Positions 45,001 through 54,868 of a stretch of DNA of 64,000 bases are shown here, piece by piece. The translations under genes were made by a program, and so were the position numbers. The stretch's first letter is position 1; the number at the start of each line of letters is the position of its first letter. Source of the DNA: Jongsikchunia kroppenstedtii DSM 45133. Lineage in GTDB: Bacteria; Actinomycetota; Actinomycetes; Mycobacteriales; Mycobacteriaceae. The notes under the pieces are model-generated. The model was not told the DNA's origin. It worked only from the letters and a program-made list of their open reading frames with translations, and did not search any database. Where the stretch lies: positions 50,836 to 114,835 of the forward strand of contig NZ_AQYG01000039.1 of assembly GCF_000380485.1 (NCBI RefSeq), read 5' to 3'.

Positions 45001-45590
45001 CAAGCGGGCCGAACGCAAAGACGTCGCGGCGCGAAGAGCTGTTGGCGATGGCCGGCCAGATGTTCGCCGAGCAGGGATTGCGCAACACGACCGTGCGCGA
45101 CATCGCCGACGCCGCAGGCATTCTGTCCGGCAGCCTGTATCACCACTTCGATTCCAAAGAGTCGATGGTCGACGAGATCCTGCGCCGATTCCTCGATGAA
45201 CTGTTCGCGCAATACCGGGAGATCGTCGCGGCCGGCCTGTCCTCGCGCGAGACGTTCACCCAGCTGGTGGTCGCGAGCTTCGCGTCCATCGAGCGTGATC
45301 ACAACGCGGTCGCGATCTACCAGGACGAGGCCAAGCGGCTGGTGGCGCAGGAACGCTTCGCCTACATCAAGGACCGGAACATCGAATTCCGGCAGCTGTG
45401 GCTCGGAATGCTCGAACGCGGAATCGCCGACGGCACTTTCCGCAGCGATCTGGACACCCGCATGGTGTACCGGTTCATGCGCGACACGGTGTGGGTCGCC
45501 GTGCGCTGGTACCGACCCGGCGGCACGCTGACCGCGGACCAGGTCGCCGAGCAGTACCTGCATATCGTGCTCGACGGCATCGTCGCCTGA
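44997..45590 (+). CDS. kstR2: TetR-family repressor KstR2
   Basis: A 197-residue TetR repressor. The N-terminal helix-turn-helix NTTVRDIADAAGILSGSLYHHFDSKE and the C-terminal RFMRDTVWVAVRWYRPGGTL closely match mycobacterial KstR2 (Rv3557c), which binds HIP-CoA and releases ring C/D genes. The TTG start has GGGAGGT four bases upstream. Three matching operators occur in this window (34550, 44948, 49170), in the same three relative places as in M. tuberculosis. Confidence 0.93.
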   Translation: MTSGPNAKTSRREELLAMAGQMFAEQGLRNTTVRDIADAAGILSGSLYHHFDSKESMVDEILRRFLDELFAQYREIVAAGLSSRETFTQLVVASFASIERDHNAVAIYQDEAKRLVAQERFAYIKDRNIEFRQLWLGMLERGIADGTFRSDLDTRMVYRFMRDTVWVAVRWYRPGGTLTADQVAEQYLHIVLDGIVA

Positions 45591-45621
45591 GACGCGCCGC
45601 AAACCCCGGACAGACGAAAAC

Positions 45622-45651
45622 GGCCCCGGCGGAATCGATTCCGCCGGGGCC
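45622..45651. terminator. Palindromic terminator between kstR2 and ipdC
   Basis: A 30-base perfect palindrome (GGCCCCGGCGG arms around AATCGATT) lies between convergent genes and works in both directions. AAAA precedes it, which gives a U tract for the minus-strand transcript. Confidence 0.85.
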
Positions 45652-45665
45652 TGTCGTCGACCGGG

Positions 45666-46760
45666 TTACAGCGACTTGAGTTTCGCGAGGCGTTCGTGGG
45701 CCTGCGTCATGATCTGCTGGATCAGCTCGTCACAGCTCGGCAGATCGTCGATCATGCCGACCACCTGACCCGAGGCCAGCACGCCGGCCTCGGTATTGCC
45801 TTCGACCAGACCGGCTTTCAGCAACATCGGGGTGTTGCCGGCCATGATCACCTGCTGCCAGGTGCGCTCGCCCGACTTACGCATCGTGCGACCGTCCTTC
45901 AGCATGGTCGACCACTTCATGCCGGTCATCTTCTTGAACCGGTTGGCGTTGCCGACCGCGGCGACGGTGCCGCCGATCGTGCTGCCGTCCTCGAGCTTGT
46001 CGACCAGCTCGGTGCGCAGCACGCGGTGCGGCATGCCATCGACCTTGCGCGACACCACCGTTCCGTTGAACAGGTCGCGCTTGAGGTACTCCTCCTTGAC
46101 CGAATCCGGCACCGAGCTGTCGCTGGTGAGCAGGAATCGAGTACCCATCGCGACGCCCTCGGCGCCATACGCCAGCGCGGCGACGAGGCCGCGACCGTCG
46201 AAGAAGCCGCCCGCGGCGACAACCGGAATCCCGTCGTCGCCCAACGCATCCAGCACGCTCGGCAGCAGCAGGGTGGTGGCGACCGGTCCGGTGTGGCCGC
46301 CGCCCTCACCGCCCTGCACGATCACCGCGTCGGCGCCCCAGGAGGCCACCTTGACGGCGTGCTTTGCCGCGCCGATCGACGGAATGACGACGACGCCATT
46401 GTCTTTCAGCTTGGCGATGAGCTCCTTCTTCGGAGCCAGCGCGAAGGACGCGACCTTGACGCCCTCGCGGATCAGCAGATCGATCCGCTCGGGTGCGTCG
46501 CTGCCGTCGGCGCGGATATTGACGCCGAACGGCTTGTCGGTGAGCTTCTTGGTCTTGGCGATCGCGACCTCGAGCTCCTCGTAGGTCATCGTCGCCGATG
46601 CCAGGATGCCCAGCCCGCCGGCGTTCGCGGTGGCCGATGTCAGCGCTGGGCCGGAGACCCAGCCCATACCGGTCTGCACGATCGGGTACTTGATCCCGAC
46701 CAGCTCGGTGAACCGGGTGTTGATCGTCGGCGCCTCATTGCGCCCTCCGGCCGTGCTCAC
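45666..46760 (-). CDS. ipdC: Flavin-dependent reductase IpdC (NPD-like)
   Basis: A 364-residue FMN TIM-barrel protein of the 2-nitropropane dioxygenase-like family, matching Rv3553/IpdC, which acts in removal of the 5-hydroxyl from the ring C/D intermediate. Motifs are VQTGMGWVSGPALTSATANAGG, VQGGEGGGHTG and PVVAAGGFFDGRG. The GTG start overlaps the ipdB stop (GTGA). Gene order echA20-ipdA-ipdB-ipdC is one tightly overlapping operon. Confidence 0.9.
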   Translation of the reverse strand: MSTAGGRNEAPTINTRFTELVGIKYPIVQTGMGWVSGPALTSATANAGGLGILASATMTYEELEVAIAKTKKLTDKPFGVNIRADGSDAPERIDLLIREGVKVASFALAPKKELIAKLKDNGVVVIPSIGAAKHAVKVASWGADAVIVQGGEGGGHTGPVATTLLLPSVLDALGDDGIPVVAAGGFFDGRGLVAALAYGAEGVAMGTRFLLTSDSSVPDSVKEEYLKRDLFNGTVVSRKVDGMPHRVLRTELVDKLEDGSTIGGTVAAVGNANRFKKMTGMKWSTMLKDGRTMRKSGERTWQQVIMAGNTPMLLKAGLVEGNTEAGVLASGQVVGMIDDLPSCDELIQQIMTQAHERLAKLKSL

Positions 46761-47517
46761 TTAGCAGCCTCCGGCTGGGGAACTTCCTTGCTGCGCAGGC
46801 CCTTCGGGTCCAGCTCCTCGCGGATGATGCGCAGCTCCTCGTCGGACGGCAGGCGGGTGGTGCCCGCCTCGGCCAGTCCGGCGATCTCGAAGCTGGTGTT
46901 CGCCGCGACCTCGTCGGCCGTGACACCCGGATGCAGCGACAGCGCCCGCATCGTGTGGTCCGGTCCGCCGAAGTCGAACACGCCGAGGTTGGTCACCACG
47001 CGGTGAATGTTCAGATCCCGGTAGGCGGGGTTCTGCGGATCGGCCTTGTCGTAGCCGACGCCCGAGACGATGTCGACCTGGTCGACGAATACGCGCTTGC
47101 TGTGTCGCGCAACCCAATACGACGTCGGGTGGTTGATGGTGTTGCCCGGTGCACCGCGCACGCCGAACATCTGACGCGTCGGCTGCTGCAGCGGGCCGAA
47201 GGCGCTCAGGTTCTGGTTGCCGAACCGGTCGATCTGGTTGGCGCCCATGACCACATGGCGACGGCCCGACGCGACGACGTCGAACACCTTGCGGAACGGC
47301 ATCCAGCCCTCGATGTCGCCCTTGGCGCCGACGGCCGGGGTGTCGGCGAAGATCAGTGCCTCACCGTCGGTGATCAGCAGGTCGGGCTCGGTGGTCAGAC
47401 GCACGAGTCGCGCGCCGATCAGCGGGGTGGTCGCCATCGGCGACGCCATGATCTCGCCTGCGCCCGAGAAGATCTCGGCACACGCCACCACACAGATGTC
47501 GGCCAAAGTCACTTCAC

Positions 47518-47521
<4 letters not shown>
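46757..47521 (-). CDS. ipdB: COCHEA-CoA hydrolase subunit IpdB
   Basis: A 254-residue class I CoA-transferase-like subunit that with IpdA hydrolyses the last carbocyclic ring intermediate of steroids (Rv3552). The segments VACAEIFSGAGEIMASPMAT, MGANQIDRFGNQNLSAFG and HPGVTADEVAANTSFEI are typical. The ATG at 47521 overlaps the ipdA stop by four bases; the upstream frame extension is inside ipdA. Confidence 0.92.
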
Positions 47522-48386
<865 letters not shown>

Positions 48387-48387
<1 letters not shown>

Positions 48388-49145
48388 CAGTTCTCCTTCG
48401 CCTTCCCCGTCTTCACGAATTCGTCGCGGTGCTCGTCGGCCACGCCCGCCAGATTCAGCTCGAAGGTGTAGCCCTGCTCGAGTCGGTAGCTGGTCTTCAC
48501 GTCGACCGGGTCGATGCCATTGATCGCTTCCTTGGCGGCCCGGATCACCCGGGTGTCCTTGGCGGCGATCTTGCGTGCGACCTCCAGGGCCGCCTCGTCC
48601 AGCTCGGCACGCGGGACCACGTTGTAGACCGAGCCGAACTGGTGCAGCTGCTGCGCGGTCGCGTTCTGCGCCGTGTAGTAGAGCGTGCGCATCATGTGCT
48701 GCGGGACCAGGCGCGCGAGGTGCGTGGCCGCGCCGAGCGCACCGCGCTCGACCTCGGGCAGGCCGAAGATCGCATCGTCGGAGGCGACGATGCAGTCGGC
48801 GTTGCCGACCAGGCCGATGCCACCGCCGACGCAGAAGCCGTTGACCGCGACGATCACCGGGACCGCGCAGTCGTAGACGGCGGCGAAGGCGTGGGCGCAG
48901 CCGCGGTTGGCGCCGATGAGGGCGTCATAACCCTCGGTGGCCTGCATTTCCTTGATGTCGACGCCGGCGTTGAAGCCGCGTCCCTCGGCGCGCAGGATCA
49001 CCACCCGCGTGTTCATGTCGCGTCCGGCGGCCGTGATGGCGTCGCCCAACTCGAACCAGGCTGCCGACGGCAGCGCGTTGACCGGGGGAAAGTCGACCGT
49101 CACCGTCACGATCCCGGGCTCGACCGTCGCGGTGGCGATCGTCAT
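48387..49145 (-). CDS. echA20: Ring-cleaving crotonase EchA20
   Basis: A 252-residue crotonase-fold enzyme matching EchA20 (Rv3550), which hydrolytically opens ring D of the HIEC-CoA intermediate. GFNAGVDIKEMQATEGYDALIG, VNGFCVGGGIGLVGNADCIV and FGLPEVERGALGAATHLARLVP are visible. The ATG follows GAGGAGGGACC. It heads the minus-strand ipd operon, 24 bases from a KstR2 operator. Confidence 0.92.
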
Positions 49146-49169
49146 GGTCCCTCCTCAGAAAACCAACCA

Positions 49170-49183
49170 AACATTTGCTTGGT
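49170..49183. promoter_or_regulatory. KstR2 operator between echA20 and the SDR gene
   Basis: AACATTTGCTTGGT keeps the right half CTTGnT of the KstR2 motif but has two mismatches in the left half. The last T starts the -10-like TAGGGT, six bases before the GTG of the plus-strand SDR. The position equals the Rv3549c-Rv3550 site of M. tuberculosis. Confidence 0.75.
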
Positions 49184-49194
49184 AGGGTAGCAGG

Positions 49195-49959
49195 GTGTTC
49201 AACCTGGGACTTGATGGGCAGATAGTGCTGGTCACCGGCGGAGTGCGCGGCGTGGGCGCCGGCATCTCGCAGGTACTGACCGATCTCGGCGCGACGGTGA
49301 TCGCCTGTGCGCGGCGCGAGCCGGAGGGCGACGAGCGCCCGTTCGCGGAGTTCGCCTCCACGGACGTGCGCGATCCGGAGGCCGTGGCCGCGCTGGTGGA
49401 CGGCATCGTCGCCCGACACGGCCGGCTCGACGCCGTCGTGAACAACGCCGGAGGGGCGCCGTTCGCCCTCGCGGCCGACGCGTCGGCGAAGTTCCACAGC
49501 AAGATCGTGGAACTGAACATGCTTGCGCCGCTGATCGTTTCGCAGGCCGCGAACGCCGTGATGCAGCAGCAGGATCGCGGCGGCTCGATCGTCAACGTCT
49601 CCAGCGTGAGCGGGCACCGGCCGTCGCCGGGCACCGCGGGCTACGGCGCCGCGAAGGCCGGCCTGGACAGCCTGACCGGATCGCTGGCCGTCGAGTGGGC
49701 GCCGAAGGTGCGGATGAATTCCGTCATCGTCGGACCGGTGCGCACCGAGCTCGCCGAACTGCATTACGGCGACGAGGCCGGCATCGCCGCGGTCGGCAAG
49801 ACCATCCCGATGGGTCGGATGGCCGAGCCCGCCGACATCGGCCGCGCAGTAGCCTTCCTCGCATCGCCGATGGCCGAATACATCACGGGTTCGACGCTGA
49901 CCGTCCACGGCGGCGGCGAGCGTCCCGCTTTTCTCGACGCGGCCACGACGAATAAGTGA
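49195..49959 (+). CDS. Short-chain dehydrogenase (Rv3549c-like)
   Basis: A 254-residue SDR with VLVTGGVRGVGAGISQVL for the cofactor, VVNNAGGAPF and the active-site GYGAAKAGLDSLTG. It corresponds in position to Rv3549c, a KstR2-regulated oxidoreductase of steroid ring C/D breakdown. The GTG start follows TAGGGT by six bases, so the mRNA is probably leaderless. Confidence 0.88.
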   Translation: MFNLGLDGQIVLVTGGVRGVGAGISQVLTDLGATVIACARREPEGDERPFAEFASTDVRDPEAVAALVDGIVARHGRLDAVVNNAGGAPFALAADASAKFHSKIVELNMLAPLIVSQAANAVMQQQDRGGSIVNVSSVSGHRPSPGTAGYGAAKAGLDSLTGSLAVEWAPKVRMNSVIVGPVRTELAELHYGDEAGIAAVGKTIPMGRMAEPADIGRAVAFLASPMAEYITGSTLTVHGGGERPAFLDAATTNK

Positions 49960-50049
49960 GCCCGGACGGGAAGGCAGCCGTGGCGGCCGTCGTCTTCCTC
50001 GTCACAGACGCAGCAAACACCAACAAGGACAAGTAGGAGCAGATCAGAT

Positions 50050-50967
50050 ATGGGAATCGTTGACGGACGCGTTGTCATCATCACCGGCGCCGGTCGCGGT
50101 ATCGGCCGCGAGCATGCGCTGGCATTCGCCGCCGAGGGCGCGAAGGTCGTCGTGAACGACCTCGGCGCCGGCCTGGACGGTCGCGACGTGGGCGAGCACC
50201 CGGCCGAGCAGGTCGTCGCCGAGATCAAGGCGGCCGGCGGCGAGGCCGTCGTCAACGGCGACGACGTCGCCAGCTGGGACGGCGCGGCCAACCTGGTGAA
50301 GACCGCGATCGACAACTTCGGCGGCCTGGACGTGCTGGTCAACAACGCCGGTTTCCTGCGCGACAAGATGCTGGTCTCGATGGACGAGTCCGACTGGGAC
50401 GACGTGATCCGCGTGCACCTCAAGGGCCACTTCGCCCCGCTGCGGCATGCCGCCGCCTACTGGCGGGCCGAGTCGAAGGTGGGCCGGCCGCGTGCCGCCC
50501 GCATCATCAACACCAGCTCCGGCGCCGGCCTGTACGGCTCGGTCGGCCAGGGCAACTACGCCGCGGCGAAGGCCGGCATCGCCGAGATGACCATCCAGGC
50601 CGCCGCTGAGATGAAGGGCTACGGCGTGACCGCCAATGCCATCGCGCCGGCCGCCCGTACCCGCATGACCACCAGCGCCGGCGAGGCGATGGCCGCGCAG
50701 ATGGCCGCGCCCGCCGATGGCTCGTTCGACAAGATGGACCCGGCGAACATCTCGCCGCTGGTCGTCTGGCTGGGCTCCGAGGAGTCGGGTTCGGTGAGCG
50801 GCCGCGTCTTCGAGATCGAGGGCGGGCTGATCGCGTTGTCGGACGGCTGGCAGCGCAGCGCGCAGCGGGACAAGGGCGCTCGCTGGAACCCGGCCGAGCT
50901 GGGCCCCGTGGTGACCGACATCCTCGCCGAGGGCCCCGCGCCCATGCCGGTCTACGGCGCCCGCTGA
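50050..50967 (+). CDS. Short-chain dehydrogenase (Rv3548c-like)
   Basis: A 305-residue SDR of the multifunctional-enzyme type: VIITGAGRGIGREHALAFA, VLVNNAGFLRDKML and SSGAGLYGSVGQGNYAAAKAG. The length and the C-terminal extension match hydroxyacyl-CoA dehydrogenases of the MFE-2 type. It follows the previous SDR by 90 bases and overlaps the next gene by one base. Confidence 0.87.
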   Translation: MGIVDGRVVIITGAGRGIGREHALAFAAEGAKVVVNDLGAGLDGRDVGEHPAEQVVAEIKAAGGEAVVNGDDVASWDGAANLVKTAIDNFGGLDVLVNNAGFLRDKMLVSMDESDWDDVIRVHLKGHFAPLRHAAAYWRAESKVGRPRAARIINTSSGAGLYGSVGQGNYAAAKAGIAEMTIQAAAEMKGYGVTANAIAPAARTRMTTSAGEAMAAQMAAPADGSFDKMDPANISPLVVWLGSEESGSVSGRVFEIEGGLIALSDGWQRSAQRDKGARWNPAELGPVVTDILAEGPAPMPVYGAR

Positions 50968-51332
50968 TGGCCGGGGGCCAGGCCGTCTCCGACGAGCAGT
51001 TGATCGCCGCCGCCCGCAGCTACGTGGAGGCGCTGGCGACGCACGATCCCTCGCAGGTGCCGTTCGCCGCGGACTGCACGCGTACGGAGCTCGGGGTCAA
51101 GACCGGCCGCAGCGGAGATCATCTGCGCCGCAGCCTGACCAGCGGCCCGCAGTACCGGGTCATCAAGTACGTCAGCGACTTCACGCCGCGCGTCGAGGAC
51201 GGCGTCGTGCATGTGACGTTCTACGTCAACGTCCTCTTCGGGCTGCGCTCCCAGGTCACCGAACGGTTCGAGTTCAACGCGGCCGGCGAGATCACGCGCA
51301 TCGTGGCGTCCTTCGGGCTGCCGCGCCGCTGA
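50967..51332 (+). CDS. NTF2-like (DUF8021-type) small protein
   Basis: A 121-residue protein with an N-terminal helix (EQLIAAARSYVEALATHDPSQVPF) and a curved-sheet pattern (RVIKYVSDFTPRVEDGVVHVTFYVNVLF, RFEFNAAGEITRIVASFG) typical of NTF2-like folds. Such proteins can be hydratases, isomerases or ligand carriers. It is translationally coupled to the Rv3548c-like SDR, so it probably acts on the same CoA-ester or steroid. No catalytic residues are certain. Confidence 0.7.
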   Translation: MAGGQAVSDEQLIAAARSYVEALATHDPSQVPFAADCTRTELGVKTGRSGDHLRRSLTSGPQYRVIKYVSDFTPRVEDGVVHVTFYVNVLFGLRSQVTERFEFNAAGEITRIVASFGLPRR

Positions 51333-51398
51333 ACCACGCTTCCACCCAGCCCCGGCGGCCAGTTCACCGGGGCAAAACACAATACGGAGACTAGGCTC

Positions 51399-52061
51399 AT
51401 GGCCATGACTGAGCACGACAAGGCCGCTACCCGCCGCGACATCACGCATGCCCTGGAAACCGCCCTGGAACGCCGCCACGAGGTGCTCGACCTGATCGTC
51501 GACGCCGAGGATCAGGCGGCCGCGGAGAAGGCGATCGCCGACCTGCTCGGCGTGCCGGAGATCGGCGCAAAGGCCGTGCTGGGCATGGCATTTCGCCAGC
51601 TGACCAAATCGGAGCGGCGCAAGAACGCCAAGGAGCTGGAGGATCTCAACAGCCAGCTGACGTTCACGCTCACCGAGCGTCCGGCGGCGTCCGGCGACGG
51701 GCTGAGCCTGCGCGCCTTCAACGGCGACCTGGATGCCGAGCTGTTCAAGCTGCGCACCGACGAGCTCGGCGCGGCCGGGGACGGCTCGGGGTCGCCGGCT
51801 GGTTCGATCGAGCAGGAGATCGCGGCCGCCAGGCAGCGGGTCGACGCCGAGGAAGCGGTCTGGCTGATCGCGGCCGAGGGCGGCGACGACGTGGGCATCG
51901 TGTTCGGCGAGCTGTCCGACGGCGAGGTGGACGTGCGCATCTGGATCGCGCCCGATCATCGCAAGAAGGGCTACGGCACCGCCGCGCTGCGCAAGTCGCG
52001 CTCGGAGATGGCCGCGTACTTCCCCGGCGTGCCGATGGTGGTCCGGGCACCCAGCTCGTAG
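51399..52061 (+). CDS. GyrA coiled-coil-like segment fused to GNAT acetyltransferase domain
   Basis: A 220-residue protein in two parts. Residues 10-90 (ALERRHEVLDLI, then LLGVPEIGAKAVLGMAFRQL and TKSERRKNAKELEDL) resemble the coiled-coil and globular tip of DNA gyrase A, where active enzymes read LLDIDEIQAQAILDMQLRRL. The C-terminal half has a GNAT-like segment (VGIVFGELSDGEVDVRIWIAPDHRKKGYGTAALR), with the acetyl-CoA loop HRKKGYGTA. It is probably an acetyltransferase with a DNA- or protein-binding coiled coil. A second ATG lies two codons downstream. Confidence 0.7.
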   Translation: MAMTEHDKAATRRDITHALETALERRHEVLDLIVDAEDQAAAEKAIADLLGVPEIGAKAVLGMAFRQLTKSERRKNAKELEDLNSQLTFTLTERPAASGDGLSLRAFNGDLDAELFKLRTDELGAAGDGSGSPAGSIEQEIAAARQRVDAEEAVWLIAAEGGDDVGIVFGELSDGEVDVRIWIAPDHRKKGYGTAALRKSRSEMAAYFPGVPMVVRAPSS

Positions 52062-52081
52062 CGCCTGTCTAGGCTGTACCG

Positions 52082-53446
52082 GTGATCGACCTGACCGCGC
52101 TGGCGTCCCGACTGCCCGAGGGCGCGCTGATCTCCGACGCCGATCGGATGGAGAAGTACCGGCGCGATCGGGCGAATGATCCGAATGCCGGTGTGCCGCT
52201 GGCGGTTATTCGCGTCGAGTCGGCGCAGGACGTGCAGACCGTGGTGCGCTTCGCCGCCGAGCATTCGCTGCCGATCATCACCCGCGGCGCCGGCTCGTCG
52301 CTGTCGGGCGGCTCGACGGCGATTGACGGCTGCCTGGTGCTGTCGACGGAGCGGATGACGGCGATCGAGGTGGATCCGCGCACGCGGACCGCCGTGGTGC
52401 AGCCCGGGGCGATGAATGCCGACGTGAAGGCGGCCGCCGCCGCGCACGACCTGTGGTATCCGCCGGATCCGTCGTCGTTCGAATTCTGTTCCATCGGTGG
52501 CAATCTCGCGACCAACGCCGGCGGATTGTGCTGCGTCAAGTACGGTGTCACCACCGACTACGTGCTCGGGGTCGACGTGGTGACCGCCGATGGCGAGCTG
52601 GTCGAACTGGGTGGTCCGCGTTTGAAAGATGTTGCGGGACTGCCGCTCACGAAGTTGTTCGTGGGCAGCGAGGGCACGCTCGGCATCATCACCCGCGGCG
52701 TGCTGCGGCTGATTCCGGCCCAGCGCCCGGCGGCGACGCTGGTGGCGACCTTCGCTCAGCTGGCCGACGCCTGTCAGACGGTGCAGGACATCACGCGCGG
52801 CATGCGACCGTCGATGCTGGAGTTCATGGACCAGGTCTGCATCAATGCGGTCGAGGACGAGACCGCGATGGAGCTGGACCGGTCGGCCGCGGCGATGCTG
52901 ATCATCCAGTCCGATGAGCCCGGAACACACGCCGGCGCCGAGATCGACCAGATCCGCATCATCTGCGAAAAGAACTCGGCGACAGAGGTATACGCGACCG
53001 ACGACGCCGACGAGGGCGAGGCGTTCGTGCAGGCCCGGCGGATCGCGATCCCGTCCGTGGAGCGCAAGGGTGCGGTCCTGCTCGAGGACGTGGGCGTCCC
53101 GATCCCGCAGCTGGGCGACCTGGTCCTGGGCATCGATGCGATCGCCCGCAATCGGGATGTGACGGTGGCGGTCATGGCGCATGCCGGCGACGGAAACACC
53201 CACCCCCTCATCGTGTTCGACCCCGCCGACGCCGAGCAGCTGGAGCGCGCCGAGCTCGCCTACGGCGAAATCATGGACCTGGCAATCGAATTGGGTGGCA
53301 CGATCACCGGTGAGCACGGCGTCGGCCGGCTCAAGCAGCCGTGGCTCAAGGACTATCTGTCGCCGCAGGCGCTGGCGCTGAACCAGAAGATCAAGGACGC
53401 GCTCGACCCTCAGGGGATTCTGAACCCCGGAGTGGTCTTCAACTAG
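52082..53446 (+). CDS. GlcD-like FAD-linked oxidase
   Basis: A 454-residue flavoprotein of the VAO/GlcD family. The FAD-binding half contains ITRGAGSSLSGGSTAIDG and NLATNAGGLCCVKYGVTTDYVLG; the C-terminal half has HAGDGNTHPLIVFDP and TGEHGVGRLKQPWL. It oxidises a 2-hydroxy acid such as glycolate or D-lactate, passing electrons to a carrier. The GTG start lies 20 bases after the GNAT fusion gene. It converges on the WS/DGAT gene with a nine-base gap. Confidence 0.9.
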   Translation: MIDLTALASRLPEGALISDADRMEKYRRDRANDPNAGVPLAVIRVESAQDVQTVVRFAAEHSLPIITRGAGSSLSGGSTAIDGCLVLSTERMTAIEVDPRTRTAVVQPGAMNADVKAAAAAHDLWYPPDPSSFEFCSIGGNLATNAGGLCCVKYGVTTDYVLGVDVVTADGELVELGGPRLKDVAGLPLTKLFVGSEGTLGIITRGVLRLIPAQRPAATLVATFAQLADACQTVQDITRGMRPSMLEFMDQVCINAVEDETAMELDRSAAAMLIIQSDEPGTHAGAEIDQIRIICEKNSATEVYATDDADEGEAFVQARRIAIPSVERKGAVLLEDVGVPIPQLGDLVLGIDAIARNRDVTVAVMAHAGDGNTHPLIVFDPADAEQLERAELAYGEIMDLAIELGGTITGEHGVGRLKQPWLKDYLSPQALALNQKIKDALDPQGILNPGVVFN

Positions 53447-53455
53447 CGCGGACGC

Positions 53456-54826
53456 TTACGAGACGGCCTTTTCCAGGTCGAGTAGCGCATCCTCGAGGTG
53501 ATGGATCATCCGCTGCAGGCTCGGCAGGGTCCGGCGGCAGCCGGTGAGCCCGAAGTCGAGCTTGTCGTAGTTGCTGGTGAGCGTGATGTTCAGGGCCATG
53601 CCGTCCATCGGGATCGAGGCCGGATAGACGCCGTCCAGTCGGGCGCCGTTCCAGTACATCTGCTCCTTCGGCCCGGGCACGTTGGAGATGAGCACGTTGA
53701 ACGGCGGCCGAGTGTGGCTGACGAAGCCCGGCAGCGGGGTCAGCGCCAGTGGCGCCCCGTTCATCGCGCTCATCGCGAGGATCTGCAGCGGCGACAGTTC
53801 GCCCATGACGGCCTTGGCGGCCTGCACCGAGGCGCGGATGGTGGCCAGCCGCTCTGCTGGATCGTCGACGTCGGTGGCCAGTGTCGCGATGATCAATCCG
53901 ACGGAATTGCCGCCGTCGTCGAGATTGTCGCTGCTGCGCAGCGAGACCGGCACCGCCGTCGTCAAGGACTTGTCGGGCAGCGCGTCCTGCTCCAGCAGAT
54001 AGGTGCGCAGGGCCCCGGCGCACATCGCCAGCACGACATCGTTGAGGGTGGCCCCCGCCTTGCGGCCGATGTCGCGAACGCGCTCGATCTCCCACGACTG
54101 GGCGACGAATCGACGGGAGCCGCCGATCGGCTGGTTGAGGAGGGTGTCGGGGGCGTCCAGCGGGGTGATCAGGTTGTTGTCGCGGAACGCCTGATTGGCG
54201 ATCTTCACGCCGGCCGGCAGTAGCCCGGCGATCGAACCGACAGTGTCGAGCACCTCGGGGAGCAAGCGTCCCAAGGAGACTCGCGTATCCACCGACGGCT
54301 TGCCCCGGCGCAGCGTCGGCGACCAGGGCGCCGTGCAGGTGTGGTCATCCGGATCGGTCGACAGCGAGTTCTGCAGCAACCGCAGCGCCGAAACGCCGTC
54401 GACGACGGAGTGATGGACCTTGGTGTAGGTGGCGAACCGCCCGTCCTGCAGCCCCTCGACCACGTGCATCTCCCACATCGGCCGATGCCGGTCCAGGAGC
54501 GCCGAGTGCCAGCGCGACGTCAGCTGGAAGAGCTCACGAATGCGGCCGGGCCGGGGGACGGCGGAGTGCCGGACGTGATACTCGAAGTCGATGTCCTCGT
54601 CCTCGGTCCACCAGGTGGTGCCGAGCAGGTTGACCGGGTCGGCCGGGCGACGTCGGAAGCGCGCGCTGACATTGGTCTGCGATCGCAGCGTGTCCAGCAC
54701 GTCGGTGATGAACTCCGGGCCCGCATCCTCCGGCGGAGTGAACAATTGCAGGCCCCCGACATGCATCGGATGTTCGCGCGATTCCGCCAGCAGGAACATC
54801 GAATCGGTGACCGGCATGTAACCCAT
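53456..54826 (-). CDS. Wax ester synthase / DGAT family acyltransferase
   Basis: A 456-residue WS/DGAT enzyme that transfers acyl groups from acyl-CoA to diacylglycerol or fatty alcohols to make storage lipids. The catalytic HHxxxDG appears as KVHHSVVDGVSAL, and the N-terminal MPVTDSMFLLAESREHPMHVGGL and the C-terminal PGPKEQMYWNGARL are family blocks. Storage lipid synthesis next to sterol genes fits growth on lipids. It is transcribed toward the GlcD-like gene. Confidence 0.92.
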   Translation of the reverse strand: MGYMPVTDSMFLLAESREHPMHVGGLQLFTPPEDAGPEFITDVLDTLRSQTNVSARFRRRPADPVNLLGTTWWTEDEDIDFEYHVRHSAVPRPGRIRELFQLTSRWHSALLDRHRPMWEMHVVEGLQDGRFATYTKVHHSVVDGVSALRLLQNSLSTDPDDHTCTAPWSPTLRRGKPSVDTRVSLGRLLPEVLDTVGSIAGLLPAGVKIANQAFRDNNLITPLDAPDTLLNQPIGGSRRFVAQSWEIERVRDIGRKAGATLNDVVLAMCAGALRTYLLEQDALPDKSLTTAVPVSLRSSDNLDDGGNSVGLIIATLATDVDDPAERLATIRASVQAAKAVMGELSPLQILAMSAMNGAPLALTPLPGFVSHTRPPFNVLISNVPGPKEQMYWNGARLDGVYPASIPMDGMALNITLTSNYDKLDFGLTGCRRTLPSLQRMIHHLEDALLDLEKAVS

Positions 54827-54868
54827 AGCGATGATTGTCGCGCATCGCTTATCGCCGGGTAAGCCGTT

